From positions 186,001 to 250,000 of the forward strand of contig NZ_JAAVVB010000005.1 in the NCBI RefSeq assembly GCF_018449775.1: DNA of 64,000 nucleotides. Reading direction: 5' to 3'. The stretch comes from Mucilaginibacter sp. dw_454. Lineage in GTDB: Bacteria; Bacteroidota; Bacteroidia; Sphingobacteriales; Sphingobacteriaceae. Positions 41,919 through 52,300 of the stretch are shown here, in pieces (the stretch's first letter is position 1; each line of letters starts with the position of its first letter). The translations under genes and the position numbers were made by a program. Below the pieces are notes generated by a model. That model worked only from the letters and a program-made list of their open reading frames with translations, had not been told where the DNA came from and searched no databases.

Positions 41919-44096
41919 TTACCAGCTAATACTAACATGTATCCCATCCGGGCTATTTGCGTAACCCAGGAACAGCGTTTTTGAAGACATATCCCATGAC
42001 GATTGCACATCAGTGATCACCTGACCGCCTGCATCGGTAACTACCACTTTTTTAGCAGCAGCCGGCAACAGTATACGCATGGCATTTTGCGTGTTTATTG
42101 GGCTTTTTGCAACAAAACTATAAGTACCCATGCCGACTTTCTCATCCGTTACTCTTGAGGCCGATGCCAGTACCTGCGGTTTAGCTTTATTAACCACACG
42201 GTTTACAGCATACAGGTATGATTGCTCGCCGGGGTTCACGGTTTTTTCTGCTAATACCGGTAATTGCGGATCGAACAGATCAATCACCGGCCCTTTAACA
42301 GTGTATGGTTTGGTATCCGGATTTTCGTTTAATACCGCGATGATATCATAGGGTCCGCGCTCCAGGTACAGATTGTTTTTGAAAATCAGTTTGCCGGCTT
42401 TGGCGTCAGTTTCATACGCCTCTTTGATGGTGTTTAGGTAAGTACCATCATTGTTAGCCTGCATCACAAAGTCTTTCGGATTTTCGCGCAACACGTATAC
42501 GTGGCCCAGCCCAACTTTATATTTTTTGGTTCCGCTTTGCGGATCTATTCCCAACAGTTTAAATAAATGCTGCGACGGCGCTGCGTAGCTATTGCCTTTA
42601 GTGTTCCACCATTCCATAACCGATTGGTATGGATCGTCATCTTTACCCACATAAATCAGCTCGCCACCTTTTTTAACCCAAGCGGCCAGTTGCTCATGCA
42701 CCTGTTCGGTAACGGGTTTCATGTTCGAATAGCTCATCACCAGCACTTTGATATCTTTCAAAGTAGCGGCATAGCCCAGGTTTTCCATGTGGACGGTTTG
42801 CACTGGTACGCCGCGCTTAACCAAGGGTAAAGTCTGCCCGTAGAAAATAGAAAACTGCGGATCTTCAAAACCATTATGCGTAGGGAAACGCTGGAACATC
42901 AATGAATTACTCATCAACACCCCCACGCCATTTACACCACTTACTTTGTTGGCTGATACCGGGATACTGTTCAAAGAGTTCACCATGATCTGCATTTGGG
43001 TAGAGTAATATTTAGGGATGTTAACGCTCGAATCGCTATTGGCCATTTTGTATTTGCCGGTATAAATACGCTCCGGCCATGGCATTACTTCATAGTTGGC
43101 CACCACCGGGTACAATAATTTGGCCGAGAAAGTAGCCTGGTAATTGCGTTTATAATCGGCCCAATCGCGGCGTGCATCCTCAATAGGGTCGGTCAGGAAG
43201 AATAGTTTGCGTTTGGTAGGCGCAGTCATAGATACCATTGATCCGTACTCTAAATAAGCATTCTCAAAAACGCGTTCTTTACGATCGCCGTTAAAATAAG
43301 TGGCTTCACGGGCGGTACCGGTCCAAACCTGTGCTATATAGCCATCAATGCCTGGCAACGAAGCTAAACTAGCCTCCGGACTAACAATTTGCCATGACGA
43401 ATAATTAACCAGCGAGTGTGTAGCAATGTAAACCTTTACGTCTATGCCTTTGCTTTTGGCATAAGCCTTGGCATAGTCAGACACCTGTTTAATGGCTTCA
43501 TAGTATAAATGATATTTCAGTTTATTAGCCAGGTAAGTATTTTCCGGGCTTTCGTCTTGGGCTTTCCAGGGGAAGCCATAAAATTTTTGCCATTCTTCTT
43601 TAAAATGAACGCTGTAACCGCCGCGCATCCAAAACTCGGGTTCTTCTAAAAAGATCTCTTTAATACCTACGTCTATCACACGTTTAACCACCGCCGTCTT
43701 CATATATTCAATGTACGACGGGATAGGCACCACGTACGGGATGTTATAGCCGTGCATAATGGGCTTGCCATCTTTTTGAACCTGTGCAACGTCCAGGTGG
43801 TTCTGCCCATCCCATTTCCCCAGGAAATAGTCGGGGTAATTACCCCAGGCAATGCCGGTCATAAATGCAGTTTGATAACCATGATCTCGCCATGATTGTA
43901 CACGCTGCTCAAAGGTCATCTCCGGGCGGTCGTTAGTGCCATAAACAATCGCCATATCAGAGCGCACGTCAATTTGCGGTATCCAGGGGCTGCCGGTTTG
44001 AAATGCCGTTTTTTGCGGCAACGCGGCTGGCTTAACCTGCGCAAACGCGGTTGCAGAGGCTGTTATAATACTTAACAGGAGTAAAGTTTTTTTCAT
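41919..44096 (-). CDS. Large secreted protein of unknown family, possible glycosidase
   Basis: The ATG at 44096 (MKKTLLLLSIITASATAFA, a good signal peptide) is preferred over a TTG eight codons upstream; the product has 725 residues. Residues about 30-330 resemble a TIM barrel: IDVRSDMAIVYG, a WRDHGYQTAFMTGI strand, and EIFLEEPEFWMRGGY, in which the two glutamates look like candidate catalytic or ligand residues. Residues about 390-560 resemble a class I glutamine-amidotransferase-like lobe (VLVMSYSNMKPVTEQV, GGELIYVG), as in GH42 beta-galactosidases; the tail is beta-rich. No family was recognised with certainty. It lies downstream of a GH144-like gene on the same strand. Confidence 0.6.
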   Translation of the reverse strand: MKKTLLLLSIITASATAFAQVKPAALPQKTAFQTGSPWIPQIDVRSDMAIVYGTNDRPEMTFEQRVQSWRDHGYQTAFMTGIAWGNYPDYFLGKWDGQNHLDVAQVQKDGKPIMHGYNIPYVVPIPSYIEYMKTAVVKRVIDVGIKEIFLEEPEFWMRGGYSVHFKEEWQKFYGFPWKAQDESPENTYLANKLKYHLYYEAIKQVSDYAKAYAKSKGIDVKVYIATHSLVNYSSWQIVSPEASLASLPGIDGYIAQVWTGTAREATYFNGDRKERVFENAYLEYGSMVSMTAPTKRKLFFLTDPIEDARRDWADYKRNYQATFSAKLLYPVVANYEVMPWPERIYTGKYKMANSDSSVNIPKYYSTQMQIMVNSLNSIPVSANKVSGVNGVGVLMSNSLMFQRFPTHNGFEDPQFSIFYGQTLPLVKRGVPVQTVHMENLGYAATLKDIKVLVMSYSNMKPVTEQVHEQLAAWVKKGGELIYVGKDDDPYQSVMEWWNTKGNSYAAPSQHLFKLLGIDPQSGTKKYKVGLGHVYVLRENPKDFVMQANNDGTYLNTIKEAYETDAKAGKLIFKNNLYLERGPYDIIAVLNENPDTKPYTVKGPVIDLFDPQLPVLAEKTVNPGEQSYLYAVNRVVNKAKPQVLASASRVTDEKVGMGTYSFVAKSPINTQNAMRILLPAAAKKVVVTDAGGQVITDVQSSWDMSSKTLFLGYANSPDGIHVSISW

Positions 44097-44242
44097 CTCG
44101 TTTGGTTTTTGCGGAGACAAACGGTCCGCCTAAAAAATAGTATTGGTTTATAGCTATTGATAGCTTGCAAGTTAGTTACTTTTTGTACCGGGCTTTATTT
44201 GCTACAGATTTTTTACAGTTGTTCTATGGATTATTATCCGAT

Positions 44243-44336
44243 TTGTCATCCTGAACGTAGTGAAGGATCTTATACGCCTTACATTTGCGTTTACTTATCA
44301 GTTTTATAAGATCCTTCACTACGTTCAGGATGACAA
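44243..44336. repeat. 94-bp perfect inverted repeat, terminator-like
   Basis: Two 31-base arms (44243-44273 and 44306-44336) are perfectly complementary around a 32-base loop. The arm starts TTGTCATCCTGAACGTAGTG. It begins one base after the stop of the GH144-like gene on that strand. This sequence type is familiar as an interspersed intergenic repeat in Sphingobacteriales. Confidence 0.9.
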
Positions 44337-44337
44337 C

Positions 44338-45672
44338 TTATTTAGGTGTGCTAAATCCCAACTTGTTCAATCCGCGCTTCACATCCGGGTTACTCATAAA
44401 TAGTTTCCAGATCAGCCTACTGCGATAATTCTCAATCATCACAATAATAGGCCCCTGATCTATGGCCAGATAGGATTTAGCGTACCAATCATGCTGCTCG
44501 CTAAATGCATCCACAAAACCGTATTCGCCCCAAATTTTATCGCTCAGATCTTCATAAAAATGGCGCATAGCCCGCATGGAATACTCCGGCGCGTAAGGAA
44601 GTGCTGATAATGCAGCCGTGGGCGTAATCACGCCCAGATCATTAGTCGGCGAGTGCCCTGAATAACCATGCCAACTATCACTGGCGGTAAGCCCCCAGCA
44701 ATTAGCGCCGTAGCCTTTGTATTTAAACGGATTTTCAATACAGTACGCTCGATCAATAAGGGTATGGTTAACGACTTGTTGCCAGTAATCGGCAAATTGA
44801 TCTTTCAGTCCGTGCGGATTAAGCGCCATAAAAGAATACTGCGTCCAAAACAGCGGCCCGCCATAATCAGGCCCCAATGGCAATGCGTATTTACTGTAAT
44901 AAGTTTTACCATTGATGAAGGTTTTGCTATCCGGCCAGCCTTCGGTATAGACAGATTTGCTAATGCTGTGTGTTGGGGATGATGCCGCCATCACATAAGT
45001 GATCAAACACTCATTCCATCCGTGGATAGGCATATTCATATCCCAGTTATAATCAGGGCTCCAATGCCAGTACAGCACGTTTTTTCCCTGGGTAAACCAG
45101 TTCCATTCTACACCATCCCAAAGTAGTTTGATTTTGGTGCGCAGTTCTTTTTCTGTCAGATTACCGGCATCGAAATATTGTTGTGCCACCAATAATCCCT
45201 GGAACAGGTAGGATGTTTCTACAATGTCGGCGCCATTATCTTTTTTACTGAACGGGATAACCTTGCCTGTTTGGCCGTTGAGCCAATGCGGGTAAGCGCC
45301 ATGAAAACGATTTGCCTTCGCCAAAAAATCAACGATCTTTAAAATTTGCTGCGCGGCTTCTTTGCGGGATACGAACTTGCGGTTGGCCGCTACAACCGTC
45401 GCCATGATACCGAAACCCGTGCCGCCGGTAGTTACTACGTTGTCACTAAAATTTGGATTGGTAGTGCTGCGCTCGCGCGCCATGCCGCTGGCGGGGTGTG
45501 CCAGGTCCCAGAAATAGCGGAAGGTTTGCTTTTGTACCAGGTCCAGTAATTGATCATCAGTCAGATTTTTATGAATGGTCATATCCGCCGGAATGGGCGT
45601 TTGCGCGTTGGCCATTGTGCAAAGCAAAAGCATAAGGACGCAAGCCAATAAGCAGGTAGATTTGATCTTCAT
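44338..45672 (-). CDS. GH144-like (PF10091) endo-beta-glucanase, secreted
   Basis: The 444-residue product has a signal peptide (about 1-23) and belongs to the glucoamylase-type family now classed GH144; characterised members are endo-beta-1,2-glucanases. Visible blocks are TFRYFWDLAHPASGMARERS (about 52-71), GTGFGIMATVVAANRKFV, LFQGLLVAQQYFDAG, PIHGWNECLITYVMAASSP, DYGGPLFWTQYSFMALNPHGL and NCWGLTASDSWHGYSGHSP. The acidic residues in WNECL and near YSGHSP are the probable catalytic area. It probably degrades periplasmic or extracellular beta-glucan. The unclassified 725-residue gene follows on the same strand after 241 bases. Confidence 0.88.
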   Translation of the reverse strand: MKIKSTCLLACVLMLLLCTMANAQTPIPADMTIHKNLTDDQLLDLVQKQTFRYFWDLAHPASGMARERSTTNPNFSDNVVTTGGTGFGIMATVVAANRKFVSRKEAAQQILKIVDFLAKANRFHGAYPHWLNGQTGKVIPFSKKDNGADIVETSYLFQGLLVAQQYFDAGNLTEKELRTKIKLLWDGVEWNWFTQGKNVLYWHWSPDYNWDMNMPIHGWNECLITYVMAASSPTHSISKSVYTEGWPDSKTFINGKTYYSKYALPLGPDYGGPLFWTQYSFMALNPHGLKDQFADYWQQVVNHTLIDRAYCIENPFKYKGYGANCWGLTASDSWHGYSGHSPTNDLGVITPTAALSALPYAPEYSMRAMRHFYEDLSDKIWGEYGFVDAFSEQHDWYAKSYLAIDQGPIIVMIENYRSRLIWKLFMSNPDVKRGLNKLGFSTPK

Positions 45673-45740
45673 CGACAGAAAATTATAACTGGTATATGCA
45701 AGTTTACAAATTAGCTTTGATAAAATCAGCTGACGTTTCG

Positions 45741-45965
45741 TACCTACGGCACGAATGCCGGCGTTTACCTTTTTTCTACCGACCTTTTACCCCTATCGGG
45801 GTAATTTAATGCAAAGCTTTGATTAAGAACCATGGGCTCAAAACGCCGGTAAAGATTTGGCTATAGATGATAAGGCAAAGCCGCGCATTTTTCCTTTATT
45901 AAAAATGAGCCATCGGCTCATAACGTCGGTAGCCAATAACAGCCAAATCCTGCATGCCGTAGGTA
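45741..45965. repeat. 225-bp cluster of nested palindromes
   Basis: Four inverted pairs nest around a centre: TACCTACGGCA (45741-45751) with TGCCGTAGGTA (45955-45965), CCGGCGTTT (45758) with AAACGCCGG (45841), CTACCGAC (45776) with GTCGGTAG (45925), and hairpins TTACCCC/GGGGTAA (45787-45804) and ATGAGCC/GGCTCAT (45905-45921). GGCTCA-AACGCCGGTA and GGCTCATAACGTCGGTA are also direct repeats of each other. It fills most of the 408-base gap between divergent genes. Confidence 0.6.
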
Positions 45966-46080
45966 TGCTAGTTTAACGAATGACGCCGCCACGTATCGTT
46001 TATCGCAGATTTTCGATGATTTTACATTCGCCTGAAACTTGGCCTAAAACAAAAGGCATCCCATATTGCTTAAGTATGCA

Positions 46081-46620
46081 ATGAAAAAGGAAAACTGGAT
46101 CTTGGCCATTACCGGTGGCGTTGCAGTAGCGGCGCTTACCTATAATTTTTTGTCGGACGATATACCTAAAGGCGCTGAAGCCGTGCAGGACTTTGACAAG
46201 GACCGCTATATGGGCCTTTGGAACGAAATTGCGCGCATACCCAACTGGATTGAAAAAGGCGTGGACCAATTGACAGAAGAGTATTCATTAAATGAGGATG
46301 GCATCATCAACGTAATTACCCGCGCCCATCAAGCCGAAAAAGATAAGTGGACCGAAGTGTCAGGCAAAATTAAATTTGTAAAAGGCGAGAATATCGGTAT
46401 GCTGAAAGTATCTTACCTTGGTCCGTTTTATTTATCGTACAACGTTTTAGATGTTGATATTGAATATAAATATGCATTAGTTTCGGGCAGTAGTTTAGAT
46501 TACCTCTGGATCTTATCCAAAGAAAAATCGGTGCCTGATGATATTAAGCAGAGATTTTTAGACAAGGCGAAAGCCATAGGTTTCGATATCCAAAAACTGG
46601 AATGGAACCATTATAATTGA
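46081..46620 (+). CDS. Bacterial lipocalin (Blc-like)
   Basis: From an ATG at 46081 the 179-residue product has an N-terminal hydrophobic helix (ILAITGGVAVAALTYNF) that serves as a signal anchor, then a lipocalin barrel. The family motif YMGLWNEIARIPNWIEKG is at about 39-56, followed by KVSYLGPFYLSYNVLD and YLWILSKEKSVP. Bacterial lipocalins of this type bind fatty acids or lysophospholipids and act in membrane repair. It overlaps no neighbour, and the barrel gene begins five bases after its stop. Confidence 0.9.
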   Translation: MKKENWILAITGGVAVAALTYNFLSDDIPKGAEAVQDFDKDRYMGLWNEIARIPNWIEKGVDQLTEEYSLNEDGIINVITRAHQAEKDKWTEVSGKIKFVKGENIGMLKVSYLGPFYLSYNVLDVDIEYKYALVSGSSLDYLWILSKEKSVPDDIKQRFLDKAKAIGFDIQKLEWNHYN

Positions 46621-46625
46621 AATAT

Positions 46626-47954
46626 ATGTACCCCAAATCTACTTATAACACTTTATTTAAATGGTTGATGATGCTGGCGCTTATAGCAGCTCCTGCATTG
46701 GCCTTTAGCCAGGCAGGCCCACCTGCCGATTCGCTCAAAGCCGACTCCATCCACGCTAAAAAGTATGGCGCAAAATCTAATGATAATTTAAAAGGCCAGT
46801 TTGATTTTGGCGATTTGACCCGAGACATTCTTCATCCGCATAAAAAAGTAGATAGCCTGCACAAAAGCTCCGGCATAACCGTTGTGCCTAATATTGCGGC
46901 CAACCCTACCATCGGCGCGCAATTGGGTATTAAAGCTGTGGCGGGTGTGAGATTGGGCAACGACCCAAAAACATTGCTGTCTGTTGCGGCTACCTCGGCA
47001 TCTATTACCAGTAAGGGTATTATTTATTTTTACGTTAACCATAATATATTTACGCCCGGTAATAAGTGGAACTTCCAGGGTAATATCGTAGCAGCTAAAA
47101 CGGTTACACCGGATTATGGCCTGGGTATTGGTAGTGCCGATCCTGATGGTTCAAAGACCGATAAAATACTGGCCGACGGTACCCACAAGGCTTACGCCAT
47201 TCACTCCATGTACTATAACATCCGCGAAAAAGTATATAAAAATATTGGTAAGAATTTCTTTGTGGGCGCAGGTATGTCATTCGAAGTCAGGCGAAACATT
47301 AACGCTAAAGATTCAACCGGCACCGCGACACCTTCCGGAGTTTATAACACCGAGCATGGCTTCCCGAAAGATCATTATTCGGCCGATGGTTTCTTATTTA
47401 ACGTAGCCTATACCACTCGCGATAACCCTAATCGCGCCTATAAAGGCGTTTATTTTGATGCAGGCGTCCGCATCAATCAAACCTGGGTGGGCAGTACTAA
47501 AAACTCGGTACAATTTACTACTGATTTGCGTAAATATATTAGTTTATCAGACGCCAGCCCGGAAACTGTGCTTGCTTTATGGAACTGGGGATCATACCTG
47601 GCAAGTGGCGACATCCCTTACCTGGAGCTGCCCGGCACGGCGCGCGACGGTTCTTTCAGAAGCGGCCGGGGTTATACCTCGCAATATTTTAAAGGCACGC
47701 AGTTTAATGATACCGAGGCCGAGTTTCGCTTTCCGATCTTAGCCAACAAGTTTTTAAGCGGTGTAGCTTTTGGTAGTATGCAAACTGCTAATGACGAGCA
47801 TGGTACCAAGCTGTTTCAGGTTTTTCAACCTGGTTATGGCGCTGGTTTGAGGGTGTTGTTTAACAAAGCTACGCGCACCAACCTGGCGCTTGATTATGCC
47901 TTTGGTAAATACGGTAATAAAGGATTTTTTCTTAACCTGAACGAATCGTTTTAA
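46626..47954 (+). CDS. BamA/TamA-like outer-membrane beta-barrel protein
   Basis: An ATG at 46626 gives 442 residues with a signal peptide (MYPKSTYNTLFKWLMMLALIAAPALAFSQ is split here only by length; cleavage near residue 27). No POTRA repeats are visible: a short polar linker leads directly to a beta-barrel (GITVVPNIAANPTIGAQLGIKAVAGV onward) ending in LNLNESF with the C-terminal phenylalanine of outer-membrane barrels. This is the Bacterial surface antigen/Omp85 domain alone. It could be a lipid or protein transporter; co-transcription with lipocalin suggests a lipid connection. Confidence 0.75.
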   Translation: MYPKSTYNTLFKWLMMLALIAAPALAFSQAGPPADSLKADSIHAKKYGAKSNDNLKGQFDFGDLTRDILHPHKKVDSLHKSSGITVVPNIAANPTIGAQLGIKAVAGVRLGNDPKTLLSVAATSASITSKGIIYFYVNHNIFTPGNKWNFQGNIVAAKTVTPDYGLGIGSADPDGSKTDKILADGTHKAYAIHSMYYNIREKVYKNIGKNFFVGAGMSFEVRRNINAKDSTGTATPSGVYNTEHGFPKDHYSADGFLFNVAYTTRDNPNRAYKGVYFDAGVRINQTWVGSTKNSVQFTTDLRKYISLSDASPETVLALWNWGSYLASGDIPYLELPGTARDGSFRSGRGYTSQYFKGTQFNDTEAEFRFPILANKFLSGVAFGSMQTANDEHGTKLFQVFQPGYGAGLRVLFNKATRTNLALDYAFGKYGNKGFFLNLNESF

Positions 47955-47955
47955 T

Positions 47956-49164
47956 ATGGCCAACCTGTACGAACGCTTAACCGCTTTTAATGCCGGGCTG
48001 TTGCCTGACAGGTTACCACTTAAATATGAGGCGATGGCCGAGAATGCGTTTCGGTTTTTCCGGGGCACCTGCCATTTGTTTTATGAGGATCTGGCTGCCG
48101 CCGAGCCTCTGCCTTTATCTCCGCTGGCCTGGGTTTGTGGCGATTTGCATATCGAGAATTTTGGCAGTTATAAAGGCGACAATAAACTGGTTTATTTTGA
48201 CTTGAACGATTTTGACGAGGGCTTACTAGCGCCTGCCAGTTATGAAACTGTGCGCATGGTAACCAGCATTTTTATTGCGTTTGATAATCTGGGTTTTGAA
48301 CCTGCTAAAGCGTTAAAAATGGCGAGACTTTTTTTGAAAACCTACTCGGCTACGCTTGCTAAAGGAAAAGCAATTAGCATTGAGCCGCGTACTGCTAAAG
48401 GCATTGTGTGCGATTTTCTAACATCGGCCACAAAAAGTACTTCTAAGGATTTGCTTAAAAAGCGCACCGTCAGCAAGAAAAAAACTATCATGTTATCGTT
48501 AAGCGATGAACGTCATTTTAAGTTAGATGGAAAGTTGCGTTCTGAACTGAAGGCACATGTCAACGAATGGATCAAAACCAGCAGCGATGGGCCATACAAT
48601 TATAAAGTACTGAACGCTATATTTCGTTTAGCGGGCACGGGTAGCATTGGCGTAAAGCGCTATTTGTTTTTGCTAAAAAGCACCAATACCAAAAACAAAT
48701 ACCTATTGCTGGATATGAAGCAGGCGCGTCCATCGTCGGTAGCGCCTTATGTGCCGGTGCAACAGTTACATTGGCCCAATGAGGCATCAAGAGTTATCGG
48801 CGTGCAGCAACGTATGCAGAATGTGTCGGCAGCTTTGCTGAGCACTACTGTTTTTCGGGATGAATCATACATTATCCAGGAGTTACAGCCGGTGAAAGAC
48901 ACCATCAAATTTAAACTGCTGAAAGATTACCGCGACATGTACCAGGTGATTGATGATATGGCGGCATTAACTGCATCGGCTCAATTGCGTAGCGGCGGTA
49001 TGCAGGGTTCCGGAATTATTGATGACCTGATGGCTTTCGGGCTTGATCAAAACTGGCAGGAAGCTGTTGTTACTTACGCACAGAAATATGCCGCAACAAC
49101 AAAAAAATATTACAAGCAATATCTAAAGGATTACGAAGCCGGAAAATATGCCGTAACTGAATAA
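47956..49164 (+). CDS. DUF2252 family protein, kinase-like fold
   Basis: The 402-residue cytoplasmic protein matches DUF2252. The central motifs are CGDLHIENFGSY (about 57-68) and YFDLNDFDEGLLAP (about 75-88), which resemble the catalytic and metal loops of aminoglycoside-phosphotransferase-like kinases, although activity has not been shown for the family to my knowledge. The C-terminal part carries YLFLLKSTNTKNKYLLLDMKQARPS and RDMYQVIDDMAALTASAQLRSGG. It starts one base after the barrel gene stop, forming a three-gene operon with lipocalin. Confidence 0.85.
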   Translation: MANLYERLTAFNAGLLPDRLPLKYEAMAENAFRFFRGTCHLFYEDLAAAEPLPLSPLAWVCGDLHIENFGSYKGDNKLVYFDLNDFDEGLLAPASYETVRMVTSIFIAFDNLGFEPAKALKMARLFLKTYSATLAKGKAISIEPRTAKGIVCDFLTSATKSTSKDLLKKRTVSKKKTIMLSLSDERHFKLDGKLRSELKAHVNEWIKTSSDGPYNYKVLNAIFRLAGTGSIGVKRYLFLLKSTNTKNKYLLLDMKQARPSSVAPYVPVQQLHWPNEASRVIGVQQRMQNVSAALLSTTVFRDESYIIQELQPVKDTIKFKLLKDYRDMYQVIDDMAALTASAQLRSGGMQGSGIIDDLMAFGLDQNWQEAVVTYAQKYAATTKKYYKQYLKDYEAGKYAVTE

Positions 49165-49178
49165 TTGGCGAAACTGTG

Positions 49179-49352
49179 TTATTTTTTCAACTCGCGCTTA
49201 ACGTCAACTGCCGTATTGCCGACGACGTTAACCGCAGCTTTAAGCTTTTGCTGGCTTACATTAAATTCTTTGGCCCAGAATTCTATTGCATAATCATCGT
49301 CAATATCCACCGTACGTGAATCTGGTACTATTTGCTTTAATTTCTTTTCCAT
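49179..49352 (-). CDS. DUF3606 domain protein, 57 residues
   Basis: An ATG at 49352 on the minus strand opens a 57-codon frame, MEKKLKQIVPDSRTVDIDDD, then YAIEFWAKEFNVSQQKLKAAV and the C-terminal VGNTAVDVKRELKK. This matches the DUF3606 pattern (acidic start, WxKELxVSxxxLxxAVxxVG). It is a small cytoplasmic protein of unknown function, found widely in Proteobacteria and Bacteroidota and often stress-associated. It is convergent with the DUF2252 gene and downstream of the helicase gene on the same strand. Confidence 0.8.
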   Translation of the reverse strand: MEKKLKQIVPDSRTVDIDDDYAIEFWAKEFNVSQQKLKAAVNVVGNTAVDVKRELKK

Positions 49353-49394
49353 CGCAGTGTTATAACCGCATATGGCTCAATTTGTTTGCTTTCC

Positions 49395-52300
49395 TCAAGA
49401 TTTATCAGCTAATTTCAAGTTAATACCTTCAAAAGTCAGGATGCCTGCTTGTATGGTTTTGCCAATGGTTTCAGAAAGTTGCTGACGCATTTCATCAGTA
49501 AGGCGCGAAAATCCAAGCATTTTAGCTATCAATGGGATTGCTTCCTGCTCCGTGATAGATATCGCTCCGCCTACCACCTGATGTATGGCCCCAAAAATCT
49601 CTTCGGGCGCAACCAGATTAATCTTTCGGTAAGCCGCAGGTAGTTTGCTCCGATCGCGCACAACAGCCGTTTCCATTTCGGGCGACCAAAGAAAATCGCC
49701 TTTTGCAACGACTTTCTTTTCATCCTGCGCTTGGTCCAATGCTTGTGTCAGCGTGTAGCGTATGCGCGAGCCGGCTTTGCTAACACCAGCGGCATCGGTG
49801 ATGCGTTTAAATACTTCATCAACATGCACCGGGCTTTCAATTTTCACCACTTCTTCCATCCAACCCGCTAACTCGGCAAAAGTGTATAACTGAAACTCGG
49901 GACGGATGTGCTCGATGTGGATTTCGGCTAATTGGTACTCCGGCGTAGTCAGTGTGTTTGCGGTGACCGTTTCCCGGCTAACTTCTTGCTGCCACGACTC
50001 GTTTTCTTTATCGACAGTTTCTGTGATCTGTTTGGCTTGTTCAATAGCAGCAAGTAAACGGTTTAGCTCGCGCGACGGGTTGCGATACCAGTCGGCGCTC
50101 CAAACCTGGTAAAGGCTCCAGCCGAAGAGTTCCAATACTTGCGTTCGCAGGCGGTCGCGATCTGTGGCTGAAGCAGCGCTATCATAAGCCTTGCCATCGC
50201 AGATCAAACCTAAAATATAGCGTCCGGGGTTTTCAGGATCAACCACGGCCAGGTCTAAATAGAAGCCGGGCGAGCCAACCTTGTTACGCACAATGTAACC
50301 GGCTTTAGTTAGCTGCGCCGCTACCTCATCCTCGAATGGACGTACCTCATTGGGAATGATAGCTTCCGGCGTATCGAATTTGGCATACTGTGCAAAATAT
50401 AAAAAGCTTTTGAGTGCACGGATGCCAAAGCGGGCAGACTCGCTGATCTTGATATCTTCTGAAGTAATATTGGTAAACACTTCGCACCGCATTTTAGCGC
50501 GGGTAATCAATACATTCAGGCGGCGCTCGCCACCCTCATTATTCAGCGGACCGAAATTCATCGGTACTTTACCATCCTCGGTACGGCCATAGCCAATACT
50601 GATGAGGATCACATCACGCTCATCGCCCTGTACGTTTTCCAGGTTTTTGATAAAGAAAGGTTCATCCGGTCGACCGGTAAAATAGCTTTCTGTGGATGGG
50701 CTGGCTTTACGTTCGATCTCCAAAGCAGCCTGGATGGCCTGAGCCTGTGCGGTGCTAAAGGCAACTACACCTAAACTTTGGGTTGGATATTTACCGGCAT
50801 GGCTAATTACGGCCTTAGCAACCGCTGTCGCCTCAATCGGATTGGAACGTGTCTTACCGCGATCATAAACAGCATCAGGCAAATGGTGAAAACGTAAACC
50901 CAGGTTTTGTTTAGAGCCGGGGCTGGGAAAGATCACCAGTTTATCCTCATAAAATTCGTGATTTGATAAGGTGATCAACGATTCATGCTGACTGCGGTAA
51001 TGCCATTTCAGCATGCGTGTTGGTGCACCTTGTCCATCGCACATACCCAAAATACTTTGCATGTCGGCAGTGACGTTTTCTTCCTCTTCGATATCGGTAT
51101 TTAGCTTGTCGAAGAAGCTGGTTGGCGGTAACTGGCGCGTATCACCCACCACCACCAGTTGCTTGCCCCTGGCAATAGCTCCGATGGCATCTACGGGCCG
51201 CACCTGGCTGGCCTCATCAAAGATTACCAGGTCGAAGTCAATTGCGCCTGGCGGCAGATAATTAGCAATAGACATCGGGCTCATCATCCAAACCGGTTTA
51301 ATGGCCTGCATAGCCTTGCCCGCTTCTTCCACTAGTTTACGGATAGGCATGTGCCGGGCTTTTTTGTTGAACTCGGTTTTCAGGATATTCACCTGCCCGC
51401 CGGCATTGCCTTTAGGCAGGCTCTCCCAATGTTTCAGGGCAACTCTTGCCCGGTTATAATATAAGTTGACCTGGTCGAGTTTCTTGAACTTGGCAATGAT
51501 CTCCTCGTGGCTGGCCCGCTCAAATTTAGAGATCTCCGGGCTGCGTCTGAAAGCTTCGCCAATGAGGTATTCGTACCACGTTTTTTGCAGGCTGATCTTT
51601 AACAGATCTTTAGCCTCATCCCAATTAATCGTGGCTTGTGTCAGGAACGCGAAACCCTCTTTTTCTGATTGAGCAGTCAATTGATTCCAGTCGATCGCCA
51701 ATTGCAGTTCTGCAAAATGTTCGATCCAGCTTTTCCAGGTATTTTCCTGATCTGTATAGTTGGTTGGAAATGTTTCTATCTGTAAAGCTTGTAGCGCCTG
51801 TTCGCGTTGTTCATGCAGCATTTTGAGTTCGTTTTGTAACGTGGTCAAATAATTAGCGGCTACCGATGGCGCTTCGAGCTTGCTCAGATAAGTCAGCAAT
51901 GCCGGGTCTTTAATTTCAGCTAAATAAGTTGCCGCAGCATGCAGCGATTGCCAATCCGATCGTTGCTTCATCCAACGATTGCCAAACAAACTTTGCGCAA
52001 ACGTATCGTATTGTTGTAACGATCGCTCCAACCGGCGTGCCTCTGATATGGCATCAACCAATTTCAGTTTTTCATTAGCCGCATCAGGTAAAGTAACCTT
52101 AAGCAGTGCTGCCAATTGCTGGATACTTTTACGGTAGCCGCCATGGAAACTTTTGTGCCAGCTATTGCCGTAAGTCACAATATTTTGTCTGATCTCTAAA
52201 ATATCCTGCGACCATGCCTCGGCCACGAAAGTATCTTTATAAGTTCGATAAAGGTTTTCCAATTCCTCGCCGGTGGAAAGTAATTCTTTGATATCCTCGG

